Shown piece after piece: positions 1 through 7,252 of a stretch of 11,707 bases of DNA. The DNA is from an uncultured Lachnospiraceae bacterium (GTDB lineage: Bacteria; Bacillota_A; Clostridia; Lachnospirales; Lachnospiraceae), in contig CATLIP010000053.1 in NCBI GenBank assembly GCA_949957035.1, forward strand, positions 1 to 11,707. The letters are read 5' to 3'. Numbering within the stretch: position 1 is the stretch's first letter; each line of letters begins with the position of its first letter. Under the pieces are notes generated by a model that saw nothing but the letters and a program-made list of their open reading frames with translations, was not told the DNA's origin and made no database searches. The translations under genes were made by a program, and so were the position numbers.

Positions 1-1577
1 ACAACGTGCTGGACGCCGAGGGGATGTATATGATTCCCGGGCTTGTGGATATCCACATGCATATCGAGAGCAGCATGCTCACTCCCGGGCCTTTTGGAAA
101 CTGTGTCGCTTCTTACGGTGTGACCACAGTGGTATCAGAGCCTCACGAGATGGCGAATGTCAAGGGAATCCGGGGAATCCTGGAAATGATTTCCGCTGCA
201 AAAAATGCGCCCATCGACATATTTTACGGGATACCAAGCAGCGTACCCTCCACGGACGAGGGGCTGGAAACCACAGGGGGAATCATTGACTGCAATGGGA
301 TGAAGCATCTTCTGAATGAAGAGGATGTGGTCTGTGTCGGGGAAATTATGAACTACCGGCAGATTATCCGGGAAAATGATTTGGAGATTACAAAGTTTCT
401 GGATTATCTGCGGAAGGAGCGCCCGGGCTATGTAATCGAAGGACACTGCCCGTCCCTTTTGGATTTAGACCTTGCCAAGTTCTTATATCTTGGAATCGAC
501 GGGGACCATACAGAGCATACGCTGGAAGAAGTGAAACAGCGGATTGAAAACGGGATGTTCTTCGAGATTCAGGATAAAATGCTCAAGCCGGAGGTACTTC
601 ATTACATTCAGGAGAACCAGCTTTATGAGTACTGCGGATTCGTGACGGACGATACCATGGCAGATGTCCTATATGAAAAGGGGCAGCTAAATTATGTGGT
701 CCAAAAGGCAGTGGAAGCCGGATTTCCATTAGAAATGGCAATCTACTGTGCCACTTACACGCCAAGCAGGAGAATGCATCTCTATGACCGGGGAGCGATT
801 GCCCCGGGAAAGCTGGCGGACTTTATACTGTTGGAAAATCCGGCAGTGATAAGTCCGGCGTATGTGTATAAAAACGGAGTCCGGATATTCTGCCGCAAAG
901 ACAGGCGAAAGCCTGGGTTCTCCTATCCGTTCCCGGCAGATTTTTATCAGAGCGTCTGTCTGCCGCCTGTGACATTGAGTGATTTCCGGGTGGTGGCGGA
1001 TACGGACAAAGAGAAAGTTACCGTGCGTGCAATCGAGGTACATCCTGACCGGACGCAGACTACGGAAAAGCTGGTTACGATGCCGGTGCGGGATCGCGTG
1101 CTGGACTGGGAGAACAGCGGGTGTATGCTTGCGATGGTATTGGAGCGGCATGGCAAGAACGGTAAGATCGGATATGGTTTTATCACAGGTTCATGCTTGG
1201 ATAAAGGGACGGTAGCCACCACATATTTCCATGACCATCACAATCTCTTTGTAGCCGGGGACAGTCCGGAGGATATGCTTCTTGCAGTAAGGCGGATCCA
1301 GGAATTGCAGGGCGGCTTTTTGACCGTTCGTGACGGCAGGGTTCTTGCGGAGCTTGCGCTTCCCGTATGCGGTATTTTGTCTGAAAAAGGAGTCGGGGAG
1401 ACGGCGGCCGGACTGAAGGCGGTTCGCGGGAGCATGGAAGAACTGGGCTATCGGCATAATAATCCGATTATGTCGCTGGGAACGCTGGGGCTCCCGGTAA
1501 GCCCGGCATTGAAGCTCACGGACAAGGGACTTGTAGATGTGAAACAAGGGGCAGTAGTGCCGTTGATTGTAGAGTGA
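1..1577 (+). CDS. ade: Adenine deaminase, 5'-truncated by window edge
   Basis: Predicted to hydrolyse adenine to hypoxanthine and ammonia in the cytosol (purine salvage). The reading frame is open from the first bases (first full codon at base 3), so the true start lies upstream; 524 codons are visible against roughly 570-600 for the family. Numbering from the Val codon at base 6, the amidohydrolase metal site is visible as HMH (17-19) inside PGLVDIHMHIESSMLTP. It is followed by EPHEMANV (45-52), GEIMN (112-116), GHCP (146-149), the DH of GIDGDH (167-168) and TDD (214-216). The C-terminal adenine deaminase domain shows HDHHN and an LPVCGILS motif, the counterpart of the usual LPxaGLmS. Divergent points are IQDKM where the family usually has an REGS-like motif, and GQLN where many members have GHLD. 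An amidohydrolase paralogue of other specificity is possible but less likely, because both domains fit. No clear terminator follows the TGA. Confidence 0.88.
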   Translation, partial: NVLDAEGMYMIPGLVDIHMHIESSMLTPGPFGNCVASYGVTTVVSEPHEMANVKGIRGILEMISAAKNAPIDIFYGIPSSVPSTDEGLETTGGIIDCNGMKHLLNEEDVVCVGEIMNYRQIIRENDLEITKFLDYLRKERPGYVIEGHCPSLLDLDLAKFLYLGIDGDHTEHTLEEVKQRIENGMFFEIQDKMLKPEVLHYIQENQLYEYCGFVTDDTMADVLYEKGQLNYVVQKAVEAGFPLEMAIYCATYTPSRRMHLYDRGAIAPGKLADFILLENPAVISPAYVYKNGVRIFCRKDRRKPGFSYPFPADFYQSVCLPPVTLSDFRVVADTDKEKVTVRAIEVHPDRTQTTEKLVTMPVRDRVLDWENSGCMLAMVLERHGKNGKIGYGFITGSCLDKGTVATTYFHDHHNLFVAGDSPEDMLLAVRRIQELQGGFLTVRDGRVLAELALPVCGILSEKGVGETAAGLKAVRGSMEELGYRHNNPIMSLGTLGLPVSPALKLTDKGLVDVKQGAVVPLIVE

Positions 1578-1620
1578 TACAGAAAGACGACAGTTTTTTA
1601 CAAAAAACCATATAGTATCA

Positions 1621-1649
1621 TGGACTTTTTGAATATTATCTATTATAAT
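1621..1649 (+). promoter_or_regulatory. Predicted sigma-A promoter of the chemoreceptor gene
   Basis: TGGACT (1621-1626) and TATAAT (1644-1649) are separated by 17 bp, giving a 4/6 match at -35 and a perfect -10. The expected transcript start near 1656 leaves a leader of about 70 nt before the ATG at 1728. I see no sigma-D/FliA type element (TAAA with GCCGATAT) in this gap, so the receptor is not obviously under motility-sigma control. The rest of the 150-bp gap is AT-rich with T runs and no other recognisable site. Confidence 0.5.
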
Positions 1650-1712
1650 GAATTTAGTAACTTTTTTTCGGCTTTTTTTGTTGAAAAATAATAAAGGTCT
1701 ATTTAAAATATG

Positions 1713-1719
1713 AGAGGAG
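1713..1719 (+). promoter_or_regulatory. Ribosome binding site fixing the chemoreceptor start
   Basis: AGAGGAG lies 8 nt before the ATG at 1728. An in-frame ATG at 1710 immediately precedes this site and has no Shine-Dalgarno sequence of its own, so 1728 is chosen as the start. Confidence 0.7.
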
Positions 1720-1727
1720 TTTTTGTA

Positions 1728-3464
1728 ATGAAACTGAAGTTGCGGGGAAAACTGATTTTTAACATGGGCATTCTTATCTTTGTGGCAGTCTTGCTGATTT
1801 CAACCTTGTCTTATATGGCTTTGCAGAGGGCGTACGACAAGAATATTGAGGCAGAGAAGGAGAAGCTTGATCAGATTATCCAGAGTCAGGTCGAATGTAT
1901 GATCGGAGTATTGCAGGCAGAGTATGATAAGTCTCAGAGCGGCGAGATTACCGAGGAAGAAGCGATGGAGAACGCCAAGTATATCGTCCGTACCACCAGA
2001 TACAATGATGGAACCGGATATTTCTGGGCAGACATGGCAGACGGCACGAATGCGGTACATATCAATCCCGATGTGGAAGGCACGAACCGATATAATACGC
2101 AGGATGAAAAGGGCAATTATTTCGTGCAGGATACGATTGCCGCAGGGGATAAGCCGGACGGAGATTTTATCGATTTCTATTTCGCAAAATCCGGCGAGAC
2201 GGAGGCCAAAGCTAAGAGGGGCTTCGTTAAAAAGTTTGAGCCTTACGGATGGTATATCGGAACCGGGAATTATGAGGAAGATATGCTGCCCATTATTCAG
2301 GAAGAGTTGGATGATGCCAATAGATCCTGTTTTATGGCGTTGACGGTTACATACTTGTTTGGTCTGGCTATTTTTGTAATCGGTATTATTGTAACGTCTA
2401 TCATTGCTAAAAAGATGGCAGATCCGATTAAGGCGGCGTCAGAACGTTTGATTGAACTCAGCCAAGGGAATCTCAGGGATGAGGTGGAAGAGTTCCAGAG
2501 AGAAGACGAGATTGGTGATTTGACCCGCGCCTTGGCAAAGACGGTGCAGACCTGGCGGGATTATATTGGAGACATATCTTCTTGTTTGGCGGAGCTTGAC
2601 AAGGGCAATCTCAGATTTGATATTGAGATGGACTATGTGGGGGACTTTGCACCAATCAAAGATTCCTTCCAGCATACCCTGTTTAAGCTGAATGAGACGT
2701 TCCGGAAACTGAACATGAGTGCAGAGCAGGTGGCAAGCGGTTCGGAGCAGGTGGCAAGCGGAGCGCAGGCTCTTGCCCAGGGAACTACGGAACAGGCGTC
2801 GTCCGTAGAAGAGTTAGCGGCTACCATTACTGAGATACATAACCATGTGGCGAACAACGCGGAGAATGCGAAACAGACCAGCGGCCAGGCATTAACGGCT
2901 GCAACGGAGCTAGAGCAAGGCAAGAAGCAGATGGAGCAGATGACCACGGCGATGAATCAGATTAACGATTCTTCCTCTGAGATTAGTAAGATTATCAAGA
3001 CGATTGAGGATATTGCTTTCCAGACCAATATTCTTGCACTGAATGCGGCAGTGGAGGCGGCGCGCGCCGGGGCGGCCGGAAAAGGATTTGCGGTAGTTGC
3101 CGATGAAGTGCGTAATCTGGCAAGCAAGTCTGCCGAGGCGTCTAAGAATACGGCGGCTCTTATTGAAGCGACCGTTCAGTCCGTACAGGAAGGGACCGGT
3201 ATCGCTAACCGGACGGCAGAGTCTCTTGACCGGATTGTCCTTTCTTCCGAAGAGTCAGCGAAGCTGGTTCAGGATATCTCAAAGGCATCACAGGATCAGG
3301 CGGCTTCTATAGCACAGGTAACAGTGGGAATCGATCAGATTTCCAGTGTAGTACATACCAATTCTGCTACTTCTGAGGAAAGTGCGGCGGCGAGCCAGGA
3401 ATTGTCAAATCAGGCACAGTTCTTGATGAGTCTGGTTAAGCAATTTAAGATTAGGGAAGCGTAA
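1728..3464 (+). CDS. Methyl-accepting chemotaxis protein, sCache sensor type
   Basis: A transmembrane chemoreceptor of 578 residues that would pass ligand binding outside the cell to the CheA/CheW complex. TM1 is at about 9-32. The extracellular single Cache domain (about 35-190) carries [10 protein letters not shown] (91-100), EGTNRY (117-122) and [12 protein letters not shown] (175-186), the typical sCache_2 signature of Clostridia. TM2 is at about 202-228. HAMP follows (about 228-280), then a second HAMP-like segment (about 286-325). The helical signalling domain has its conserved hairpin tip at about 427-465 ([20 protein letters not shown]). Residues 333-346 contain a repeated heptad ([14 protein letters not shown]) encoded by a 17-base direct repeat at 2724-2740 and 2745-2761. 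No CheR-binding pentapeptide is seen at the C-terminus, which ends VKQFKIREA. The ligand is unknown; Cache receptors usually sense small metabolites. No chemotaxis genes are adjacent. Confidence 0.95.
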   Translation: MKLKLRGKLIFNMGILIFVAVLLISTLSYMALQRAYDKNIEAEKEKLDQIIQSQVECMIGVLQAEYDKSQSGEITEEEAMENAKYIVRTTRYNDGTGYFWADMADGTNAVHINPDVEGTNRYNTQDEKGNYFVQDTIAAGDKPDGDFIDFYFAKSGETEAKAKRGFVKKFEPYGWYIGTGNYEEDMLPIIQEELDDANRSCFMALTVTYLFGLAIFVIGIIVTSIIAKKMADPIKAASERLIELSQGNLRDEVEEFQREDEIGDLTRALAKTVQTWRDYIGDISSCLAELDKGNLRFDIEMDYVGDFAPIKDSFQHTLFKLNETFRKLNMSAEQVASGSEQVASGAQALAQGTTEQASSVEELAATITEIHNHVANNAENAKQTSGQALTAATELEQGKKQMEQMTTAMNQINDSSSEISKIIKTIEDIAFQTNILALNAAVEAARAGAAGKGFAVVADEVRNLASKSAEASKNTAALIEATVQSVQEGTGIANRTAESLDRIVLSSEESAKLVQDISKASQDQAASIAQVTVGIDQISSVVHTNSATSEESAAASQELSNQAQFLMSLVKQFKIREA

Positions 3465-3504
3465 GAAGCTGGTTAAGTAATTTAAGATTAGAGAAGCGTA
3501 AGAA
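3432..3504. repeat. Tandem 36-nt direct duplication of the receptor gene's 3' end
   Basis: Bases 3432-3467 (last codons and stop of the chemoreceptor) are repeated at 3469-3504 with 34 of 36 bases identical and a period of 37. The two differences are C3441/T3478 and G3455/A3492. The second copy lies after the TAA and is out of frame with the gene. Read in the phase of the first copy it would encode LVK and then stop, because CAA has become TAA. It looks like a local slippage duplication that is now decaying. Confidence 0.9.
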
Positions 3505-3512
3505 TAAAGATG

Positions 3513-3575
3513 AAGAGGCTGTTGCAAAAGGGATGTATATTGTACGTATCTACTGCTTTGCAACAGCCTCTTTTT
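3513..3575 (+). terminator. Long hairpin terminator between convergent genes
   Basis: AAGAGGCTGTTGCAAA (3513-3528) pairs perfectly with 3557-3572 (16 bp, no mismatch) around a 28-nt loop. On the plus strand the right arm runs into T3571-3575, so it should end the chemoreceptor transcript. On the minus strand the run after the stem is CTCTTCATC, a weaker U tract, so termination of the opposing moxR-DUF58-DUF4129 operon here is plausible but less certain. The loop can partly pair internally. Confidence 0.82.
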
Positions 3576-3583
3576 GGGTTGTA

Positions 3584-4933
3584 CTATGATTGGTGATTCC
3601 GAGAAAATTTAAAATCCGAAAGAATTTGCCCACATAGCTTGGCATCATCTTGTGTACATGCATCCTTACTATACCGTGCTTTTTCATACAATTCGTGAAT
3701 CCGGCATATATCTGCGTCGTCTTGTCCCGGATTTGCACGACGGTATCTAACTGCGTCAGTTTGTTTTGGAGCACGATAAAGCCCGGCTTTCTGTTCCAGT
3801 TCCAGCGGCGTTTCGCACCCGTAAGGCGTTTCTTTTAAGGAACGCCGAATCAGTTTTTTATATAGCCGCCGTATCTTCCGCTCAGGAGAACGGAATCCTT
3901 CCTTCTTGCCTGGCTTCCACAGGCTTCTCTTTTCCGTCATGCTGTTGTCATCTTTCCCGAGAAATATGATTTCGTCGTTGCCGTCCCCGTCCTCTGAAAA
4001 GGAATCCATCGCCTTTCGGATTGCTATGATAATAAGCTTTATTATCACGAAGATAAGTCCGATTAATGTGATGATATAGAGAAGGTCAGAAGCCATCAGA
4101 AGCCACTCGGGCGTTTTTTTTGCCTGGGACTTCAAACGCAGCAGTTCTTCCATCAGATAATCAGGTTCTGTATTTCCCTGATAAAGGTCTTCCATCTGCC
4201 CTTCCATGTTAAGTGGTTTCAACCGAATGTCTGCCAAGGGTTCTTTGTGATAAATGGCGGCAGGCAGCATAAACAGCATGAGCACCGTAATTCCTGTAAG
4301 AAGAATCGCATTCCCGATTTTTTTCATAGCGCCGGCGGGAAGGTTCGCGACGCGGATATTTTTCTTTACAAATCCCTCGAGGCTTTCCAGATAACAGTAT
4401 GCCAGACAGACGCAGAACTCCGATGCAAGGATTCCCAGCATCAGATACAGAAGTCCGTGGCGGCCAAAAGTAAGCAGGTATAGATACATGCCTGCGGGAA
4501 ACAGGCAGTACAGTACTCTGGGAGCATCGAGAAGAGTCGGTACTTCCCACATCTCTTGATCTTCCTGCGCGCCAGCCTCGTTTGGCATTTCCTTCATCTT
4601 CCTTCGGATTTCCCCTTGTTTCATCTTCACATAGAAACGGAAAAGGAAGACAAAAACAGTGAGCCAACTGGTAATCATATTTCCGCTGAGCGTGTGCATT
4701 CCCCAGACCATGATTAGGGAAAATGCGAGGAAAATCCAAAGGCTCCGGCATTTATATATGATGATATAGGAAAGGCTCACCGGAAAAATCATAAAAAGCC
4801 CATTCAAAAGGAAAACAATTACTTCCTGTCCCCGGATGTTCCATATGGCGATTGCAAGCACATAGATTCCCTCAAAAAGCAGGATATCGTGTATCCAGGA
4901 AAGCAGAATCATTGCGCGGCTTTTTTCTTTCAT
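3584..4933 (-). CDS. DUF4129-like multipass membrane protein
   Basis: A 449-residue integral membrane protein, last gene of the moxR operon; its molecular function is not established. Hydrophobic segments lie at about 8-30, 36-60, 65-100 (probably two), 138-182 (two), 205-228 and 280-305. They are followed by a basic cytosolic tail. The tail (about 352-425) has the pattern RKIRRLYKKLIRR, ETPLELEQ, HELYEKARYSK, which resembles the DUF4129 domain found at the C-terminus of bacterial transglutaminase-like membrane proteins and in moxR/DUF58 clusters. No transglutaminase Cys-His-Asp core is seen, so this is the DUF4129-only version. The start at 4933 overlaps the stop of the DUF58 gene as TAATG, a translational-coupling arrangement, with GGGAG upstream. 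An in-frame ATG at 4951 lies inside the DUF58 gene and has no ribosome site. The DUF4129 assignment comes from the tail motif and context only. Confidence 0.75.
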   Translation of the reverse strand: MKEKSRAMILLSWIHDILLFEGIYVLAIAIWNIRGQEVIVFLLNGLFMIFPVSLSYIIIYKCRSLWIFLAFSLIMVWGMHTLSGNMITSWLTVFVFLFRFYVKMKQGEIRRKMKEMPNEAGAQEDQEMWEVPTLLDAPRVLYCLFPAGMYLYLLTFGRHGLLYLMLGILASEFCVCLAYCYLESLEGFVKKNIRVANLPAGAMKKIGNAILLTGITVLMLFMLPAAIYHKEPLADIRLKPLNMEGQMEDLYQGNTEPDYLMEELLRLKSQAKKTPEWLLMASDLLYIITLIGLIFVIIKLIIIAIRKAMDSFSEDGDGNDEIIFLGKDDNSMTEKRSLWKPGKKEGFRSPERKIRRLYKKLIRRSLKETPYGCETPLELEQKAGLYRAPKQTDAVRYRRANPGQDDADICRIHELYEKARYSKDACTQDDAKLCGQILSDFKFSRNHQS

Positions 4934-6036
4934 TATCCATTCATCTCCCATTTAAAAATATTGACGCCCCTTATGTTTTCGGGCGTATTTTCCGTAGATA
5001 CCTGCACTGGTATTACCCACAAGACCGGGCGTCCGTTCTCTGCTATGGCGGCAACGGCTTTCACGGTCTCCGGATCTTGGTTCATGGAAATAACGACGTA
5101 GACGACTCCTGACTGGATTTTTTCTTTTTCCTGCTTCAATGTCTCGCAGAGCCGCTTCGCAGGCATGCGGATATCAATACGGGAAAGTTCCTGATACAAC
5201 GTCTGTATCTGTCCGGCGCCATCCTTTAAGTAGATAGGCTGCATTCCATTTCCAATGACCGTAAGTTCCATCTTCTGTTTCACGATGCGGGACGCCAGAG
5301 ACGCCGCGATGCGTATTCCCTCCTCCGTTAACTCCTCGCGGCGGACGATGCCGGAATCCTCTGTGTCCAGAATCATCCTCATCCGGATATTCGTCGTGGA
5401 GTCGAATTGATTTACCAGAAGCCCCTGTCCTTTCGCGGAAGCCTTCCAGTTGATATGGTGCATCGGGTCGGAAGGGTGGTAATCCCGGATTCCCGAAAAA
5501 CAGAACGGGTCGGGAAACAGCCGGTTCTGCGTGATGATCATGCCGGACACAGCCTTGCAAAGCAAGACGAGCCGATGGGTATCTAAAAGCCTGGGATACA
5601 CATATAGGGCAGTCGCTACCTTCCGGTCGTCGTGGAAGCTTCGGCGGAAAAAGAAATCATATCCGATTACATCTGCTTTTGTAATCTCGTAATAACCCCG
5701 CTTTTCACATACGAACGGAAGCCTCCGGATAACGCGCTGGCGCATAAAAAGAGAGAAGATGTCTCTGCGGTAACTCTGGTCAGTGACATTTGCATTTTCT
5801 TTCGCCTCACCGGAAAACTTCAGCGCCCGGTCCATGGCAAGGTTGACCTCCAGCGCGGGCAGGGGGAGGGGCTTATCGTTGGTGATTTCTTCCCTGAGAT
5901 AAGAGACATCCCCTTCATAGGCGGAACGCGCTTCAAATTCAGCTCCAATGTCAAGCCCGGTATTCCAGTATTTCTTGTAAATAATGTGCTGGAGCAGATA
6001 AAATGCCCCGGCTCCGGCAAACAGTAATAACAGCAT
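4933..6036 (-). CDS. DUF58 domain-containing protein
   Basis: A 367-residue protein, second gene of the operon. It has a single N-terminal hydrophobic segment (about 1-20), one fewer than the helix pair common in the family, then a beta-rich region (about 26-150). The DUF58 signature follows at about 180-211: FSGIRDYHPSDPMHHINWK, then AKGQGLLVNQFD. It ends in a von Willebrand A-like fold starting at MILDTED (221-227). DUF58 proteins are almost always encoded next to a MoxR ATPase and are thought to be its membrane-associated partner; the biochemical role is unproven. The ATG at 6036 is preceded by AAAGGAG about 10 nt upstream, placed in the 15-nt gap after the moxR stop. The 3' end overlaps the start of the DUF4129-like gene by one base. 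Confidence 0.9.
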   Translation of the reverse strand: MLLLLFAGAGAFYLLQHIIYKKYWNTGLDIGAEFEARSAYEGDVSYLREEITNDKPLPLPALEVNLAMDRALKFSGEAKENANVTDQSYRRDIFSLFMRQRVIRRLPFVCEKRGYYEITKADVIGYDFFFRRSFHDDRKVATALYVYPRLLDTHRLVLLCKAVSGMIITQNRLFPDPFCFSGIRDYHPSDPMHHINWKASAKGQGLLVNQFDSTTNIRMRMILDTEDSGIVRREELTEEGIRIAASLASRIVKQKMELTVIGNGMQPIYLKDGAGQIQTLYQELSRIDIRMPAKRLCETLKQEKEKIQSGVVYVVISMNQDPETVKAVAAIAENGRPVLWVIPVQVSTENTPENIRGVNIFKWEMNG

Positions 6037-6051
6037 AATCGAAAGTCTCCT

Positions 6052-6996
6052 TTACCGTTTTTCCCAATCTTCCACCGGAACCGGTACAAGGCTTAGGACT
6101 TCCCGTATGATTTCTTCCTCATATCTTACGCCCTCGGCGGGAACGGACAGGGTGAGCCGGTGGGAGAGGACCGGAACCGCCACATTCTTAATATCTTCCG
6201 GTACGACATACTCCCGCCCTTCCGTCATGGCGAAACCCTGTGCGGCACGTACAAAAGCCAACGTACCTCTGGGGCTTACGCCCTGCATAATCTTAGGATG
6301 CTTTCTGGTGGCGTGGACTGTCTCGATCATGTATTTCAGCAAATCTCTGTGGATATAAATCTCACGGCACAGTGCCTGAAGCTTCACAAGCTCCTCTTTC
6401 CCGCACACGCTCTCAAGCGCTGCGAGAGGCTCGTCTACAAGAAAACGTTCTACCATGGAAAATTCCTGGCTCGGTGTCATATCCTCCATGCTGATCCGCA
6501 TCAGGAAACGGTCCATCTGCGCCTCCGGAAGGGGAAATGTACCCAATGTTTCCAGCGGGTTCTGCGTCGCAATGACAAAGAAAGGCGCTTCTAATCCCCT
6601 GGTCTTTCCGTCTACCGTTACCTGGCTCTCTGCCATGCACTCGAGCAGGCTGCTCTGTGTCTTAGGTGTGGCCCGGTTGATTTCATCCGCAAGCAAAATG
6701 TTGCAGAAAACAGGACCTTCCCGGAATACAAATTCGCCTTTTTTAGAATCAAAATAGTTTAGCCCTGTCACGTCTGACGGGAGCAGGTCGGGGGTGAACT
6801 GAACTCTTCCGAACTGTGCGCAGACAGACTTGGCAAGGGATTTGGCAAGTACGGTCTTGCCGGTTCCAGGGACGTCCTCCAAAAGGACGTGGCCTTTTGC
6901 AAGAATGGCGGTTAGGATGAGTTTCAGCGTTCTTTCGTTTCCAATCATGACTCTGGAAATATTAGTCTGTAGAGTTTCGAGTAATTCAAGGTTCAT
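6052..6996 (-). CDS. MoxR family AAA+ ATPase
   Basis: A 314-residue cytosolic AAA+ ATPase of chaperone or co-factor-insertion type, first gene of the operon. Visible motifs are Walker A VPGTGKT (42-48), Walker B ILLADE (100-105), sensor 1 VIATQNP (141-147), the arginine-finger region EAQMDRF (158-164) and sensor 2 SPRGT (241-245). Length and motif order are typical for MoxR. The ATG at 6996 has AGGAGG upstream (about 11 nt away). An in-frame ATG at 7032 would add 12 residues, but only a GGGG run two bases from it could serve, so 6996 is preferred. MoxR proteins are thought to remodel or activate targets together with the DUF58 and von Willebrand-type proteins encoded beside them. The client here is unknown. 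Confidence 0.95.
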   Translation of the reverse strand: MNLELLETLQTNISRVMIGNERTLKLILTAILAKGHVLLEDVPGTGKTVLAKSLAKSVCAQFGRVQFTPDLLPSDVTGLNYFDSKKGEFVFREGPVFCNILLADEINRATPKTQSSLLECMAESQVTVDGKTRGLEAPFFVIATQNPLETLGTFPLPEAQMDRFLMRISMEDMTPSQEFSMVERFLVDEPLAALESVCGKEELVKLQALCREIYIHRDLLKYMIETVHATRKHPKIMQGVSPRGTLAFVRAAQGFAMTEGREYVVPEDIKNVAVPVLSHRLTLSVPAEGVRYEEEIIREVLSLVPVPVEDWEKR

Positions 6997-7050
6997 CTTT
7001 CGTTTATCCTCCTGTTTCTGAAATGTATGCATTCCCCTTTTATTAATATA

Positions 7051-7079
7051 ATTGTAACGCTTTTATTGTCACATTTCAA
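7051..7079 (-). promoter_or_regulatory. Predicted sigma-A promoter of the moxR operon
   Basis: Read on the minus strand, TTGAAA (7079-7074) and TACAAT (7056-7051) are separated by 17 bp. The expected transcript start near 7044 leaves about 48 nt before the moxR ATG at 6996. It faces away from the plus-strand promoter at 7174-7202, so this 256-bp spacer is a divergent promoter region. Confidence 0.6.
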
Positions 7080-7173
7080 TTAGTACTTTGGCCATAGATT
7101 TACTGTTGAAATGCTGTTTAATGTAATTAGCAGCAATAATAAGTTGATTAAAATGTGAATTTCTGCATTAAAG

Positions 7174-7202
7174 TTGACTTACGTTTGCAGATAAGGTATA
7201 CT
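7174..7202 (+). promoter_or_regulatory. Predicted sigma-A promoter of the ATPase/nuclease operon
   Basis: TTGACT (7174-7179) and TATACT (7197-7202) with a 17-bp spacer, each one base from consensus. The expected start near 7209 leaves about 44 nt of leader before the ATG at 7253. The 95 bp between this and the moxR promoter is AT-rich. It contains an imperfect inverted repeat (GCTG at 7112-7115, CAGC at 7130-7133, with TAAT/ATTA inside) that could be an operator, but this is weak. Confidence 0.7.
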
Positions 7203-7240
7203 ATGATTAGAAAAGGGAAAGAATTATGATAGAAGATAAC

Positions 7241-7246
7241 GGAGTG
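7241..7246 (+). promoter_or_regulatory. Ribosome binding site fixing the AAA_14 start
   Basis: GGAGTG places GGAG 8 nt before the ATG at 7253. In-frame ATGs exist at 7226, which has only a weak GGGAAAG upstream, and at 7247, which touches this site. The start at 7253 therefore has the best spacing. Confidence 0.6.
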
Positions 7247-7252
7247 ATGTGT

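Noticed and set aside
1593..1608. GTTTTTT/AAAAAAC inverted repeat after adenine deaminase
   Set aside because: It is made almost only of A-T pairs with a 2-nt loop and no following T run, so it is not a credible terminator.
1681..1709. TTGAAA-17-TAAAAT promoter-like pair
   Set aside because: It scores well, but its transcript would begin at about 1716, inside the ribosome binding site at 1713-1719, so it cannot serve the chemoreceptor gene. The pair at 1621-1649 fits.
2724..2761. Direct repeat in the chemoreceptor gene, considered as a mobile or CRISPR-like repeat
   Set aside because: There are only two copies with a 21-base period, coding for repeated heptads of a coiled coil, which is normal for this receptor class. 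No CRISPR array is present in the window.
4209..4751. 180-codon open frame on the minus strand
   Set aside because: It lies wholly inside the DUF4129-like gene in another phase. Its product is a proline- and arginine-rich mixture with no domain look, whereas the chosen frame gives clean membrane helices and a recognisable tail.
6160..6594. 144-codon plus-strand frame
   Set aside because: It is antisense to the motif-rich part of the MoxR gene and has no family likeness.
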